Source of the DNA: an uncultured Bacteroidota bacterium
Lineage (GTDB): Bacteria > Bacteroidota > Bacteroidia > Flavobacteriales > Flavobacteriaceae
NCBI GenBank assembly: GCA_902593165.1
Contig: CACJHI010000011.1
Location: 1-49,388 of the forward strand
DNA length: 49,388 nt
Direction: 5' to 3'
Shown: positions 16,609 through 25,254 of the stretch, one piece after another
Numbering within the stretch: position 1 is the first letter of the stretch
How the letters are laid out: each line of letters starts with the position of its first letter
Notes under the pieces: generated by a model
Told to the model about the DNA's origin: nothing
Databases searched by the model: none
What the model saw: only the letters and a program-made list of their open reading frames with translations
Program-made: the position numbers and the translations under genes

Positions 16609-17281
16609 TATCAAACTCTATATTGTACCAACCCCAATAGGAAATCTAGATGATATAACAATAAGAGCAATTGAAACTCTAAAAAACTCAGATTTAATTT
16701 TATCAGAGGATACTAGACATGCAAAAAAACTCTTAAGTCATTATAAAATATCTACAAAAGTCAAAAGTTATCATTTGAATAATGAACATAAAAAAGTGGA
16801 TGAGTATGTTGAATTGATGCTTCAGGATAAAACAATCTCATTAATTACAGATGCAGGAACACCATGCATATCGGATCCTGGTTTTTTATTAGTTAGGGAA
16901 GCAATAAAAAAAGGAATTCAAATTACATGTTTACCTGGCCCTACAGCTTTAATTCCCGCTATTGTTTTAAGTGGTCTGCCAAGTGATGCCTTTATCTTTG
17001 AAGGTTTTTTACCAAGAAAAAAAGGCAGAAAAACAAAACTTAAAGAGATTTCAAATAATACAGTTACTACTATTATTTATGAATCACCATATAGAATTAT
17101 TAAAACACTGTCTGACTTATTAGAATTTCTAGGGAGTGATAGGAAGGTGTCTGTCAGTAGAGAAATATCAAAAATATATGAGGAAACATTTAGGGGCAAA
17201 GTTAGTGATGCTTTGGTTCATTTTTCTGATAAAAAAATAAAGGGTGAGTTTGTAATATGTATTAATAAGGAAAAAGACTGA
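16595..17281 (+). CDS. rsmI: 16S rRNA (cytidine1402-2'-O)-methyltransferase
   Basis: Tetrapyrrole-methylase-fold enzyme that 2'-O-methylates C1402 in the ribosomal P site. The 228-residue protein shows LYIVPTPIGNLDDITIRA at the N-terminus, SEDTRHAKKLL, the SAM-binding DAGTPCISDPG and CLPGPTALIPA. It ends soon after EFVICI, lacking the C-terminal extension of E. coli RsmI, as is common in this phylum. The start could be ATG 16595 or 16598; both overlap the preceding gene. recJ follows after 14 bp. Confidence 0.95.
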   Translation: MMINDIKLYIVPTPIGNLDDITIRAIETLKNSDLILSEDTRHAKKLLSHYKISTKVKSYHLNNEHKKVDEYVELMLQDKTISLITDAGTPCISDPGFLLVREAIKKGIQITCLPGPTALIPAIVLSGLPSDAFIFEGFLPRKKGRKTKLKEISNNTVTTIIYESPYRIIKTLSDLLEFLGSDRKVSVSREISKIYEETFRGKVSDALVHFSDKKIKGEFVICINKEKD

Positions 17282-17295
17282 AGTTAAATTTTCTC

Positions 17296-18969
17296 ATGAA
17301 TAATTGGATAGAAAAGGAGCAGCCTAACAAAGCGACAATCCAGTCTCTTAAAAAAGATATAAAAATTGATGATTTTTTATGCTCTTTGCTACTTCAAAGA
17401 AAAGTTAGAACATTAATAAAAGCTCAAGAATTTTTTCGTCCTGATATTAACTTACTTTACGATCCATTCCTTATGAAGGATATGAAAAAGGTTGTTGAAA
17501 AAATTGAAAATTCAAGAGAAGAAAGGATAATGATTTTAGGAGATTATGATGTTGACGGTACAACATCTACAGCCATGTTATATAAATATTTTAAAAATAT
17601 TAATTATGATATTCTATACTATATTCCAGATAGATACAGCGAGGGCTATGGAGTCTCTGAAAAAGCTATTGAGTATGCAGAGAAAAACGGGGTCTCATTG
17701 ATAATAACAGTTGATTGTGGTATAAAAGCAATCAACCAAGTGGATATATCTAATTCAAAGAATATAGAGATGATAATATGTGATCATCATCTTCCAGGTG
17801 ATCAAATTCCAAATGCATTTGGAATACTAAATCCAAAGCAAGAAAACTGTAAATATCCTTTTAAAGATTTATGTGGCTGTGGTATTGCATATAAATTAAT
17901 AACAGCTCATAACACATTGTCAAAGAATCCAATTGATATATCTATATTTTTAGATTTTGTGGCTCTAGCAACAATCTCTGATATGATGCCTCTTATTGAT
18001 GAAAACAGAATTATGGTTTTCCACGGGCTAAATATTATAAATTCAAAACCAAGGATAGGTCTTCGAAACTTTTTGAAGTCAATTAATGGTAAAGTTGATG
18101 AATCAAAAATATCATTTAATATTGGGCCAAGAATAAACGCAGCTGGAAGAATGAAGACAGGAAAAATAATTGTTGATTTGTTAGTTGAAGATGATGTGAA
18201 TAGAGCTAACATTCTTTCTAATGAGATTGAATTTTTAAATCAAAACAGAAGAAGAATAGAAAAAGATGTTCTTAATGAGGCTTTAAAGCAAATCGACAAT
18301 GAGCGTTTTACTAATATTGTTTATGGAGAAGGATGGAACCAGGGAGTGTTGGGGATAGTTGCCTCAAGAATAATTGAACGATCTTATAAGCCAACGATAG
18401 TTATGACAGAATCAAATGAACATATTTTGACTGGATCTGTCAGGTCAGTCAAAGATTATGATGTTTATCAATCTTTATCAGATTGTGAGGACATTATTCT
18501 TCAATATGGAGGACATAAGTATGCTGCTGGATTAAAAATAAAAAAAACAAATTTTGATATTTTCAAAAATCAATTTGAAGATATTGTCAAAGATTCTGTA
18601 GGTCAAAAAATGTTTAAAAGATCTTTTTCATATGATCATTTAATTGACTTTTCAGAGTTAACTATTGAAAATGTAAAAATTATTAGAAGAATGGCTCCTT
18701 TTGGCTTAGGGAATAAACGTCCGGTTTTTAGAACTAATAATTGTTTAATAGATTCTAAATTGAGGTTTTTAGGTAAAGAAGAGCAAGTTGTTAAATCAAA
18801 AATTAAAGATAAAAATGGGTCACAATTACCGTTTATATGTTTTGATAAGAAGAGTGAATTAGTTGACCTTAAATCATCATTTGATATTCTTTATAATGTT
18901 AATCTAAATTCATTCTCAGGTCAAGATATGATTGAGTTAACGTTAAGAGAGGTATTTATAAAAAAATAA
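17296..18969 (+). CDS. recJ: Single-stranded-DNA-specific 5'-3' exonuclease
   Basis: DHH-family nuclease acting in recombination and mismatch repair. The 557-residue protein has metal-binding Asp83, Asp85 and Asp87 (GDYDVDGTTS), Asp140 (TVDCG) and the DHH motif 163-165. The DHHA1 domain includes GGHKYAAG, and a C-terminal OB-like domain follows. Length and motif order are normal. A bidirectional-looking terminator directly follows. Confidence 0.96.
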   Translation: MNNWIEKEQPNKATIQSLKKDIKIDDFLCSLLLQRKVRTLIKAQEFFRPDINLLYDPFLMKDMKKVVEKIENSREERIMILGDYDVDGTTSTAMLYKYFKNINYDILYYIPDRYSEGYGVSEKAIEYAEKNGVSLIITVDCGIKAINQVDISNSKNIEMIICDHHLPGDQIPNAFGILNPKQENCKYPFKDLCGCGIAYKLITAHNTLSKNPIDISIFLDFVALATISDMMPLIDENRIMVFHGLNIINSKPRIGLRNFLKSINGKVDESKISFNIGPRINAAGRMKTGKIIVDLLVEDDVNRANILSNEIEFLNQNRRRIEKDVLNEALKQIDNERFTNIVYGEGWNQGVLGIVASRIIERSYKPTIVMTESNEHILTGSVRSVKDYDVYQSLSDCEDIILQYGGHKYAAGLKIKKTNFDIFKNQFEDIVKDSVGQKMFKRSFSYDHLIDFSELTIENVKIIRRMAPFGLGNKRPVFRTNNCLIDSKLRFLGKEEQVVKSKIKDKNGSQLPFICFDKKSELVDLKSSFDILYNVNLNSFSGQDMIELTLREVFIKK

Positions 18970-18990
18970 ACCCCGCCATTGGCAGGGTTT
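18968..18990. terminator. Bidirectional terminator hairpin
   Basis: AAACCC-C-GCC (18968-18977) pairs with GGC-A-GGGTTT (18981-18990) around an ATT loop, with a single C-A mismatch. It lies between the convergent recJ and TonB receptor genes, with A/T-rich flanks on both sides, and can serve both. Confidence 0.8.
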
Positions 18991-19011
18991 AAATTAAAAT
19001 CTAAGATCAGC

Positions 19012-21546
19012 TTAGAATCTAAATGTAGCTCCTAAATTCCATGTTGTACCTTTTCCAAAGTATACAAGGTTTTCCACATTTACACCATTCCATGCTCTTC
19101 CACCATCATTATGAATGTTTGTCTGTGATTGAGAAAGATATTCTTCATCAAATAAGTTGTTTACATTCATCCTAACAATTGTTTCATAACCTAAGAACGT
19201 AGTCCTGTATGTAGCTCCTATATCAATCAGACTAAAGCTAGGTAGTTCGATAGAACCTCTATTATTAGCAGAGAAAAACTCACTATCCAGCGGACTAAAT
19301 CTTCCATAAAGATTAGAATATGTCTGGAAATCAATGTCTGCAGATAACCTGTCTGACATTTTATAAGTAGCTCCAAGGTACATAACTGTCTGTGCAGCAT
19401 CTCCTAGTTTAACACCTTCTAAATAAAGTGTACCAGTCTCTCCAGCATTTTGACCATTGTCATTGTAGAAGGAAGTACCATTAAAGTTTTTAGAAAATTT
19501 CCAATCACCTAATGAAGCCATACCTTTAAGTCTAAGTCTGCTTGATGGATACCAAGTAAACTCACCCTCAATACCCTGATGTGTTTGCTCTACATTATTA
19601 TAAACTATAGTTATTCCTTGATCATTAACTGATGTCGATCTTCTAAAGTTTCTATCACCCCATACTGTTGAGTAAGCATTTACCTTTGCTTTAAAATTAG
19701 AACCAGTGTAACCATAACCTAATTCAAAAGAAGTAATCTTTTCCGATGATATGTCTTCAGCTTCTCTAAAGTCATAATCTGCGTTTGTAAAGACACCATC
19801 AACTAGAGGAGGTCTGTTTATTTGACCTATATTCATAAACACATTTGCTCTGTCGCTAATGTTATAGTTTGCACCACCTTTAATATAACCACCATTTACA
19901 GTAATCTTTCTACTCTTTGTATCAGGTTGAGTAGTATAAAAATGCTCTATTTGATATTTCTGTGTAGTAGATCCAACCTGAAGTACAGCAGAGAACCTGT
20001 CATTTCCAGTATATTCAATAAGCCCGTTTATACCTGTCCAATCGTTATAACCGATGTAATATCTCTGTGTTCCATTTGGATCATCCATACCAAGATTCTT
20101 AAAAGGAGAAGACTCATAAGAAGTCGTTACAACAGTTCCAATTCTGTCTCCATTTCCAGAAAAATTATAACCATTAATTGTTGATATATAACCATCTAGT
20201 CCTAAGAAGTCACTAATACCTCTTCTATGGTATGCTTTATAAGATCTTAAATCAACTCCTAACTCATATCTAAAGTTATCTGAGTCAATTTTAATTTTAG
20301 AAATACCACCAATCCAGTTATGAGAGTTAGTAGAAAATCTTCTAACTGTTGTGTCTGCACCCCATTTACTTGGTAACCCATCAATCGTATTATGATATCC
20401 GAGCTTCATACCTGCAAAAGGACCGCTATCTGGTACATGAGCACCAGCTAAGTTTTTTGAAACCGCAGTATTCCAATTAATTGTATAATCTGCATTTCTC
20501 CACTCTGAATGATCGTCCATATACTCCGCAAATGACTCTCTAAAAGAAGTAGCTCCATATGAACCTCTTCCTCTTAGACCAGTTCCACCACCTCTTCCTG
20601 CAGATGCATAAAGAGAAGTTGCAAGTGTAACTCTACTGCTAATTTCCCAATCCCAGTTAAGAGTTGCTAATGGTTTGTGGTAATAGTTTCTTAGAACTGA
20701 AAACTCTTCACCTTTATAGTCACCATATAATTGATTAAACTTTCTATAGTCGTCACCTTGACCAGGACCATAATCTAGATAATCTTGAATTTGAGTTCCA
20801 TAATATGCTTGATGATGCCATTGACCAGCTCCTAGTACAGATAGGTTAAATTGATGGTCTCCTCCTCTTGGAGTATACCCTACAGAGAAGGCATATGTTA
20901 CACCTTCACCTTGCATACCATTTCTCCACCCATCACCTTGCCAGAATCCAAGAAGATAACTTGATGACCAGCCTAACTCATTTACACCAGTATTGTGAAA
21001 TGCTGTTGTTTTTTGATAACCGTTGTCACCTAACATCAACTTTAGTCCTGAACCAGGAGTTGCCTCAGCAGCTCTTGTATTAACAGAGACTGTTCCACCT
21101 GCTGAAGGAACGGCAAGAGAAGTTGAACCTAGACCTCTTTGAATCTGAACACTTGAAGCAATATCAAGAAGTCCAGCCCAGTTTGACCAGTATATTCTTC
21201 CATTTTCCATATCATTCACAGGTTGACCATTTATAACGTATGCTGTATTTGTAAAGCCAAAACCTCTAAGGTACATTTGACCATCACCATACCCACCGTT
21301 ATCTTGATTGGTGTAAACACCAGGAGTTCTTTTAAGAGTTTCTACAAACTCTAAGTTTCCCCCTTTTAACTCTATTTCAGCTCCAGTTACTGTACTAAAT
21401 GCAATTGGAGTTTGACGCTCTTTTGCAACATCAACAACCTTGGATGTTACGGTTACTTCAGAAAGAGCAATTGAATCAAGCTCTGCATCTTGCGAATAAG
21501 CAGTAGCTGTAAATAAAGCAAATAAGATTAAGCTTAATTTTTTCAT
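19012..21546 (-). CDS. TonB-dependent outer-membrane receptor
   Basis: An 844-residue active transporter of the outer membrane. Residues 1-18 are a Sec signal (TATAYSQ). There is no N-terminal carboxypeptidase-like domain. A TonB-box-like LSEVTVTSK lies near residues 27-35, the plug domain follows (about 45-165, with TPGVYTNQDNGG and YLRGFGF), and the beta-barrel ends in the C-terminal Phe (TFRF). No SusD partner is adjacent, so the substrate is not a clear polysaccharide and cannot be deduced; a siderophore or small molecule is possible. It is monocistronic, with its own promoter and a terminator. Confidence 0.93.
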   Translation of the reverse strand: MKKLSLILFALFTATAYSQDAELDSIALSEVTVTSKVVDVAKERQTPIAFSTVTGAEIELKGGNLEFVETLKRTPGVYTNQDNGGYGDGQMYLRGFGFTNTAYVINGQPVNDMENGRIYWSNWAGLLDIASSVQIQRGLGSTSLAVPSAGGTVSVNTRAAEATPGSGLKLMLGDNGYQKTTAFHNTGVNELGWSSSYLLGFWQGDGWRNGMQGEGVTYAFSVGYTPRGGDHQFNLSVLGAGQWHHQAYYGTQIQDYLDYGPGQGDDYRKFNQLYGDYKGEEFSVLRNYYHKPLATLNWDWEISSRVTLATSLYASAGRGGGTGLRGRGSYGATSFRESFAEYMDDHSEWRNADYTINWNTAVSKNLAGAHVPDSGPFAGMKLGYHNTIDGLPSKWGADTTVRRFSTNSHNWIGGISKIKIDSDNFRYELGVDLRSYKAYHRRGISDFLGLDGYISTINGYNFSGNGDRIGTVVTTSYESSPFKNLGMDDPNGTQRYYIGYNDWTGINGLIEYTGNDRFSAVLQVGSTTQKYQIEHFYTTQPDTKSRKITVNGGYIKGGANYNISDRANVFMNIGQINRPPLVDGVFTNADYDFREAEDISSEKITSFELGYGYTGSNFKAKVNAYSTVWGDRNFRRSTSVNDQGITIVYNNVEQTHQGIEGEFTWYPSSRLRLKGMASLGDWKFSKNFNGTSFYNDNGQNAGETGTLYLEGVKLGDAAQTVMYLGATYKMSDRLSADIDFQTYSNLYGRFSPLDSEFFSANNRGSIELPSFSLIDIGATYRTTFLGYETIVRMNVNNLFDEEYLSQSQTNIHNDGGRAWNGVNVENLVYFGKGTTWNLGATFRF

Positions 21547-21571
21547 GAATACTTTAATTTTTGTTTATAAA

Positions 21572-21579
21572 CAAAAGTA
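21572..21579 (-). promoter_or_regulatory. Putative -7 box of the 844-residue receptor gene
   Basis: TACTTTTG on the minus strand (TAnnTTTG), 25 nt before the ATG. No clear -33 element. Confidence 0.45.
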
Positions 21580-21652
21580 AAATTATTCACCCGTATTTGC
21601 ATTAACGAAATATTAACATAAGGTTAATCAATACTCAAATAAAATTGGTGAA

Positions 21653-23194
21653 TTAATCTTTTAGTTGCTCCCTTATTTTTTTTGTGGATTTGTCAAGGGC
21701 ATCATCATTACCAAGTAAAATTTCTTTAGCTATTGATTTTCCTAACTCAACACCCCATTGATCGAAGCTAAATACATTTAAAATAGATCCAATTGTAAAA
21801 ATTTTATTTTCATACATTGCAATCAATGACCCAAGGCTTGATGGGTCTAACTTGTTAATAACTATTGAAGTTGATGGTTTATTCCCATCAATATTTTTGT
21901 GAACGTCATTACCTGAGGCTAGTTTACCTGTCATCAAGGCGTTTGTTTGAGCTAAAAAGTTTGAGTTTAAAATTTTATGTTGATTAGAATCACCATATAA
22001 TGATTTTTTAAATGCAATAAAGTCGGATGGAATAATTTTAGTCCCTTGATGCATTAGTTGAAAAAATGCATGTTGAGCATTAGTTCCTGTTGACCCCCAT
22101 ACTATTGATCCGGTCTCATAATTTATTTTTTTGCCACTTCTGTCAACACTTTTACCATTGCTCTCCATACTTGCTTGTTGAAGATAATCAGAAAGTTTTG
22201 TTAAGGACTGGCTGTAAGGCAAGACAGCTTCAGTTTCACACTTAAAAAAATTATTATACCAGATACTAATTAAAGCAAGGACTACTGGAATATTTTTTTC
22301 AAATGGAGAATTTTTAAAATGAACATCCATTTCATGTGCACCTTTTAGAAAATCTTTAAAATTTTCAGAGCCTATAACGATTGAAATAATAAGCCCTACA
22401 GACCCCCACAATGAAAATCTTCCACCAACCCACTCAGGTATTGAAAGAATATTATCTTGAGAAACCCCAAACTTTTTTGGAGCTTCAGTATTATTTGAAA
22501 TAGCAATAAAATGATCTTTTATTGCACTTTCACTTGCATTATCAATAAACCATGCTCTTACTTTATTCGCATTTTCAAGTGTTTCAATAGTTGTAAAGGT
22601 TTTTGAAACAATTATAAAAAGTGTAGTTTCTGGATTTAGGTCTTTAAGAAGTTTTGATGTAAAGTCAGGATCTATATTTGAGATAAAATGTGGTTTAATG
22701 CCTTTGCTATAATATGCTAGCGCTTCTGTTACCATCTCTGGACCTAAATGGGATCCTCCAATTCCAATATTTACAACGTCTGTAATTCTTTTACCACTAT
22801 ATCCTGACCTTTTTGCATTGTTTATTTCATCTGAAATATTAATTATTTTATTTAATGTTTTATCTACCTCATCATTCCCTGATGATCTCAAGGCAGTATG
22901 AAGTACAGCTCTGCTCTCAGTCTCATTTATAATAGCTCCATTAAAATATTGATCAATGTTATTTTTAAGATTGGTTTCTTCGCACAAATTCGTTAAAAGC
23001 TTGAATGTGTTATTGCTAAGTCTGTTCTTTGAGAAGTCAAGGTAAAAATTACTCCAACTTATAGAAAAGTTCTCAAGGCGATTATTTTCTTCTTTAAAAA
23101 AGTCATTAATATGATGATTATTCTCTTTATTAAATTGCTCAACAAGTTTTTTCCATGAAGATAGTTTCGTAGGATTAATCTTTGATAAAGCCAT
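21653..23194 (-). CDS. pgi: Glucose-6-phosphate isomerase
   Basis: Interconverts glucose-6-P and fructose-6-P. The 513-residue protein contains IGIGGSHLGPEMV, SKTFTTIETLEN, GGRFSLWGSVGL and MESNGKSV, the family signatures, and ends in a normal C-terminus. It is the last gene of DUF3108-M23-pgi: the ATG shares a base with the M23 stop (TAATG). Confidence 0.97.
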   Translation of the reverse strand: MALSKINPTKLSSWKKLVEQFNKENNHHINDFFKEENNRLENFSISWSNFYLDFSKNRLSNNTFKLLTNLCEETNLKNNIDQYFNGAIINETESRAVLHTALRSSGNDEVDKTLNKIINISDEINNAKRSGYSGKRITDVVNIGIGGSHLGPEMVTEALAYYSKGIKPHFISNIDPDFTSKLLKDLNPETTLFIIVSKTFTTIETLENANKVRAWFIDNASESAIKDHFIAISNNTEAPKKFGVSQDNILSIPEWVGGRFSLWGSVGLIISIVIGSENFKDFLKGAHEMDVHFKNSPFEKNIPVVLALISIWYNNFFKCETEAVLPYSQSLTKLSDYLQQASMESNGKSVDRSGKKINYETGSIVWGSTGTNAQHAFFQLMHQGTKIIPSDFIAFKKSLYGDSNQHKILNSNFLAQTNALMTGKLASGNDVHKNIDGNKPSTSIVINKLDPSSLGSLIAMYENKIFTIGSILNVFSFDQWGVELGKSIAKEILLGNDDALDKSTKKIREQLKD

Positions 23195-24435
23195 TATATA
23201 GAGGTTTTATTTTTAATTATTATAGAATCAATTTGTGATTTAATTAAAACAATATCATTAAGATACTTCTTTTTTAAGGACTCATTAATTGGTTTAGCTT
23301 CTGGTAGTTTTTGTTTAAATGGATCCACTTCGCGTCCATTTTTCCAAAACCTATAACATACATGAGGTCCCGTGGTATATCCAGTAACCCCTACAAAACC
23401 TATTACATCACCTTGCTCAACAAATTGACCCACTTTAACATTAGCTTTCTGCATGTGGAGGTATTGAGTTGTATATGTGTTATTATGTTTAACTTTTACA
23501 TATCTTCCATTTGCTCTTGTATAGCTTACCTCTGTAACAGTTCCGTTTGCAGTTGATAAGATCGGTGTGCCAATTGGTGCTGCAAAGTCTGTTCCTCTGT
23601 GTGGCCTAATTCGATTGTTATAAAGTGCGATTCTTCTCCTAAGATTATATCTTGATGAAATTCTACCAAATTTTATTGGAGATTGTAAAAAAGCCCTTCT
23701 GAGATTCTTAGCATCTTGATCAAGATAATCAACAATACCTTTTATAGAATCAGTCTCATACTCAAATGCATACCTTTCTGTTCCTCTATGTAAAAAATAT
23801 GCTGCTTTAACTTTTGTGATTTCAACAGGTATAGTGTCATCTACGTAGGCTTGTGTGTAGATAACTTTAAATTTGTCACCCTTGTCTAGTCTGAAAAAAT
23901 CAATTGTCCAGGCATATATATCAGATAAATAATATGTTAACAAAGGGTCTTTGCCCTGCTCTTCAAGTGTTAAGTATAATGAGTTTTCAATATTACCTGA
24001 TGCAGATAAATCTTTATATGTTCTTTCCTTTTTAAAAGTTTTTCCATAAATGCTATCCTTGAGTTGAATCATAGAATATCCCTCAATCGTTGGGTGATAG
24101 ACAAATGCTTTTAAGCTTGGTATTGAGTCATTTGTGAATATTAGTGTATACGGTTTTCCGCGTTGAAGTATTCTAAAGTCAACATCATTTTTGGTCTTTT
24201 CTAAAGCTTTATATATTTCAGGATAGTCAATACCTTGAGCTTCAAGTATATCTCCAAAAGTATCACCTCTTCCAACTTTTTTTTCTTCAAAAATATGTTT
24301 TGACTGGTCATACCCATATTTATAAATGATTGGTTCCTCCTCATCTAAAATAACTGAGGCGATATCAGATCCACATGAACTAAATAAGTTGATAATTAAA
24401 AATAACAATGAGAAAAAATAATATTTATTATTCAT
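23194..24435 (-). CDS. M23-family peptidoglycan metallopeptidase lipoprotein with HxC motif
   Basis: Cell-envelope peptidase of 413 residues. The lipobox LFSSC predicts Cys21 lipidation. Residues 54-100 (GRGDTFGDIL...) resemble a LysM/OapA-like binding region, and the M23 (LytM) domain is about residues 265-372. Zinc ligands His279 and Asp283 (HRGTDFAAP), catalytic His327 (QYLHMQKA) and His358 are present. The classic HxH is here His358-Val-Cys360, so Cys replaces the third zinc ligand. It is translationally coupled to both neighbours (TGATG upstream, TAATG downstream). Confidence 0.9.
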   Translation of the reverse strand: MNNKYYFFSLLFLIINLFSSCGSDIASVILDEEEPIIYKYGYDQSKHIFEEKKVGRGDTFGDILEAQGIDYPEIYKALEKTKNDVDFRILQRGKPYTLIFTNDSIPSLKAFVYHPTIEGYSMIQLKDSIYGKTFKKERTYKDLSASGNIENSLYLTLEEQGKDPLLTYYLSDIYAWTIDFFRLDKGDKFKVIYTQAYVDDTIPVEITKVKAAYFLHRGTERYAFEYETDSIKGIVDYLDQDAKNLRRAFLQSPIKFGRISSRYNLRRRIALYNNRIRPHRGTDFAAPIGTPILSTANGTVTEVSYTRANGRYVKVKHNNTYTTQYLHMQKANVKVGQFVEQGDVIGFVGVTGYTTGPHVCYRFWKNGREVDPFKQKLPEAKPINESLKKKYLNDIVLIKSQIDSIIIKNKTSI

Positions 24436-25229
24436 CAGCTTTTTTGTTTAATTAAAAGAGGGTTCACAATTCCCGAGTAATTATCCAAATCTGCTTTAAT
24501 AGAACCAACTAATAAGTCTGCCTGAACTCGAATAGGAATTTTATTTTCATCATTTGTAAGCCAGATAGTTATACTCCCTTCACCTTTAAAAATTCTACTT
24601 CTATTTGTTGCAGGCATAAGTTTCAGACACTCTATTTTACCATACTTAGTTCTTATGGTTTCTTTACCAAGATATTTTAAAGCTAACTCTCTATTCTTGG
24701 AATCATAGAACATATTAATAGTAAAAAAATCTCCTTCTTTAATCTCATCCGCAGAAAAATTCTTCCTAAGATAATATAATGACGATATAAGATCCTGAAC
24801 ATTATTCTTTGTAGAAATAATATCAGTTGTCCCCTTTTTTATATTATTAACAGTAGCTTCTTTTTTTTCTGAGTTAAAACTTACTTCTAAGTTTTTCGTA
24901 TACCCACCTTCATAGATATTTCTCTTAAAAAGCTTAGGTTGAACTTTTTCTATTTCAAAGTAGCTGCTGTAATAATCTTCAACTTTAAAAAAAAGTCTAG
25001 CTAATCCAATTGTTTTTCCATACCCAGATGCGAGCAAAACGTCTTCCCCATCAACCTTTTCATTTGAAAGGGTTAGAGATGCATAACTAGCATTAAAAAT
25101 TCCATAATGGACTCTGTATTCAAGATTTTCACCAGCTTTAAATGGCTCAAATTCAGCAGAAGTTGTTTGACTGAAAATTAGATTAATACTAAAAAATAGA
25201 GATTTAAGGTACAGTATAGTAATTTTCAT
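24435..25229 (-). CDS. DUF3108 periplasmic protein
   Basis: DUF3108 family, of unknown function, 264 residues with a Sec signal (about 1-21, FFSINLIFSQ). Characteristic features are FKAGENLEYRVHYGIFNASYASL near the start, a beta-rich core, and GSITIWLTNDENKIPIRVQADLLVGSIKADL near the end. It is the first gene of the operon with the M23 peptidase and pgi, suggesting a role at the cell envelope (inference). A TAATTTTG -7 box lies 10 nt upstream. Confidence 0.87.
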   Translation of the reverse strand: MKITILYLKSLFFSINLIFSQTTSAEFEPFKAGENLEYRVHYGIFNASYASLTLSNEKVDGEDVLLASGYGKTIGLARLFFKVEDYYSSYFEIEKVQPKLFKRNIYEGGYTKNLEVSFNSEKKEATVNNIKKGTTDIISTKNNVQDLISSLYYLRKNFSADEIKEGDFFTINMFYDSKNRELALKYLGKETIRTKYGKIECLKLMPATNRSRIFKGEGSITIWLTNDENKIPIRVQADLLVGSIKADLDNYSGIVNPLLIKQKS

Positions 25230-25239
25230 TTTTCCTACA

Positions 25240-25247
25240 CAAAATTA
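25240..25247 (-). promoter_or_regulatory. Putative -7 box of DUF3108-M23-pgi
   Basis: TAATTTTG on the minus strand, 10 nt before ATG 25229 and 8 bp past the uvrC stop. No obvious -33 element. Confidence 0.45.
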
Positions 25248-25254
25248 AATAAAA

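Noticed and set aside
17907-18212. Minus-strand open frame of 101 codons
   Set aside because: Antisense to the DHH region of recJ; no start context or family features.
19822-20184. Plus-strand open frame of 120 codons
   Set aside because: Antisense to the TonB receptor barrel; Cys/Ile-rich translation with no homology that I recognise.
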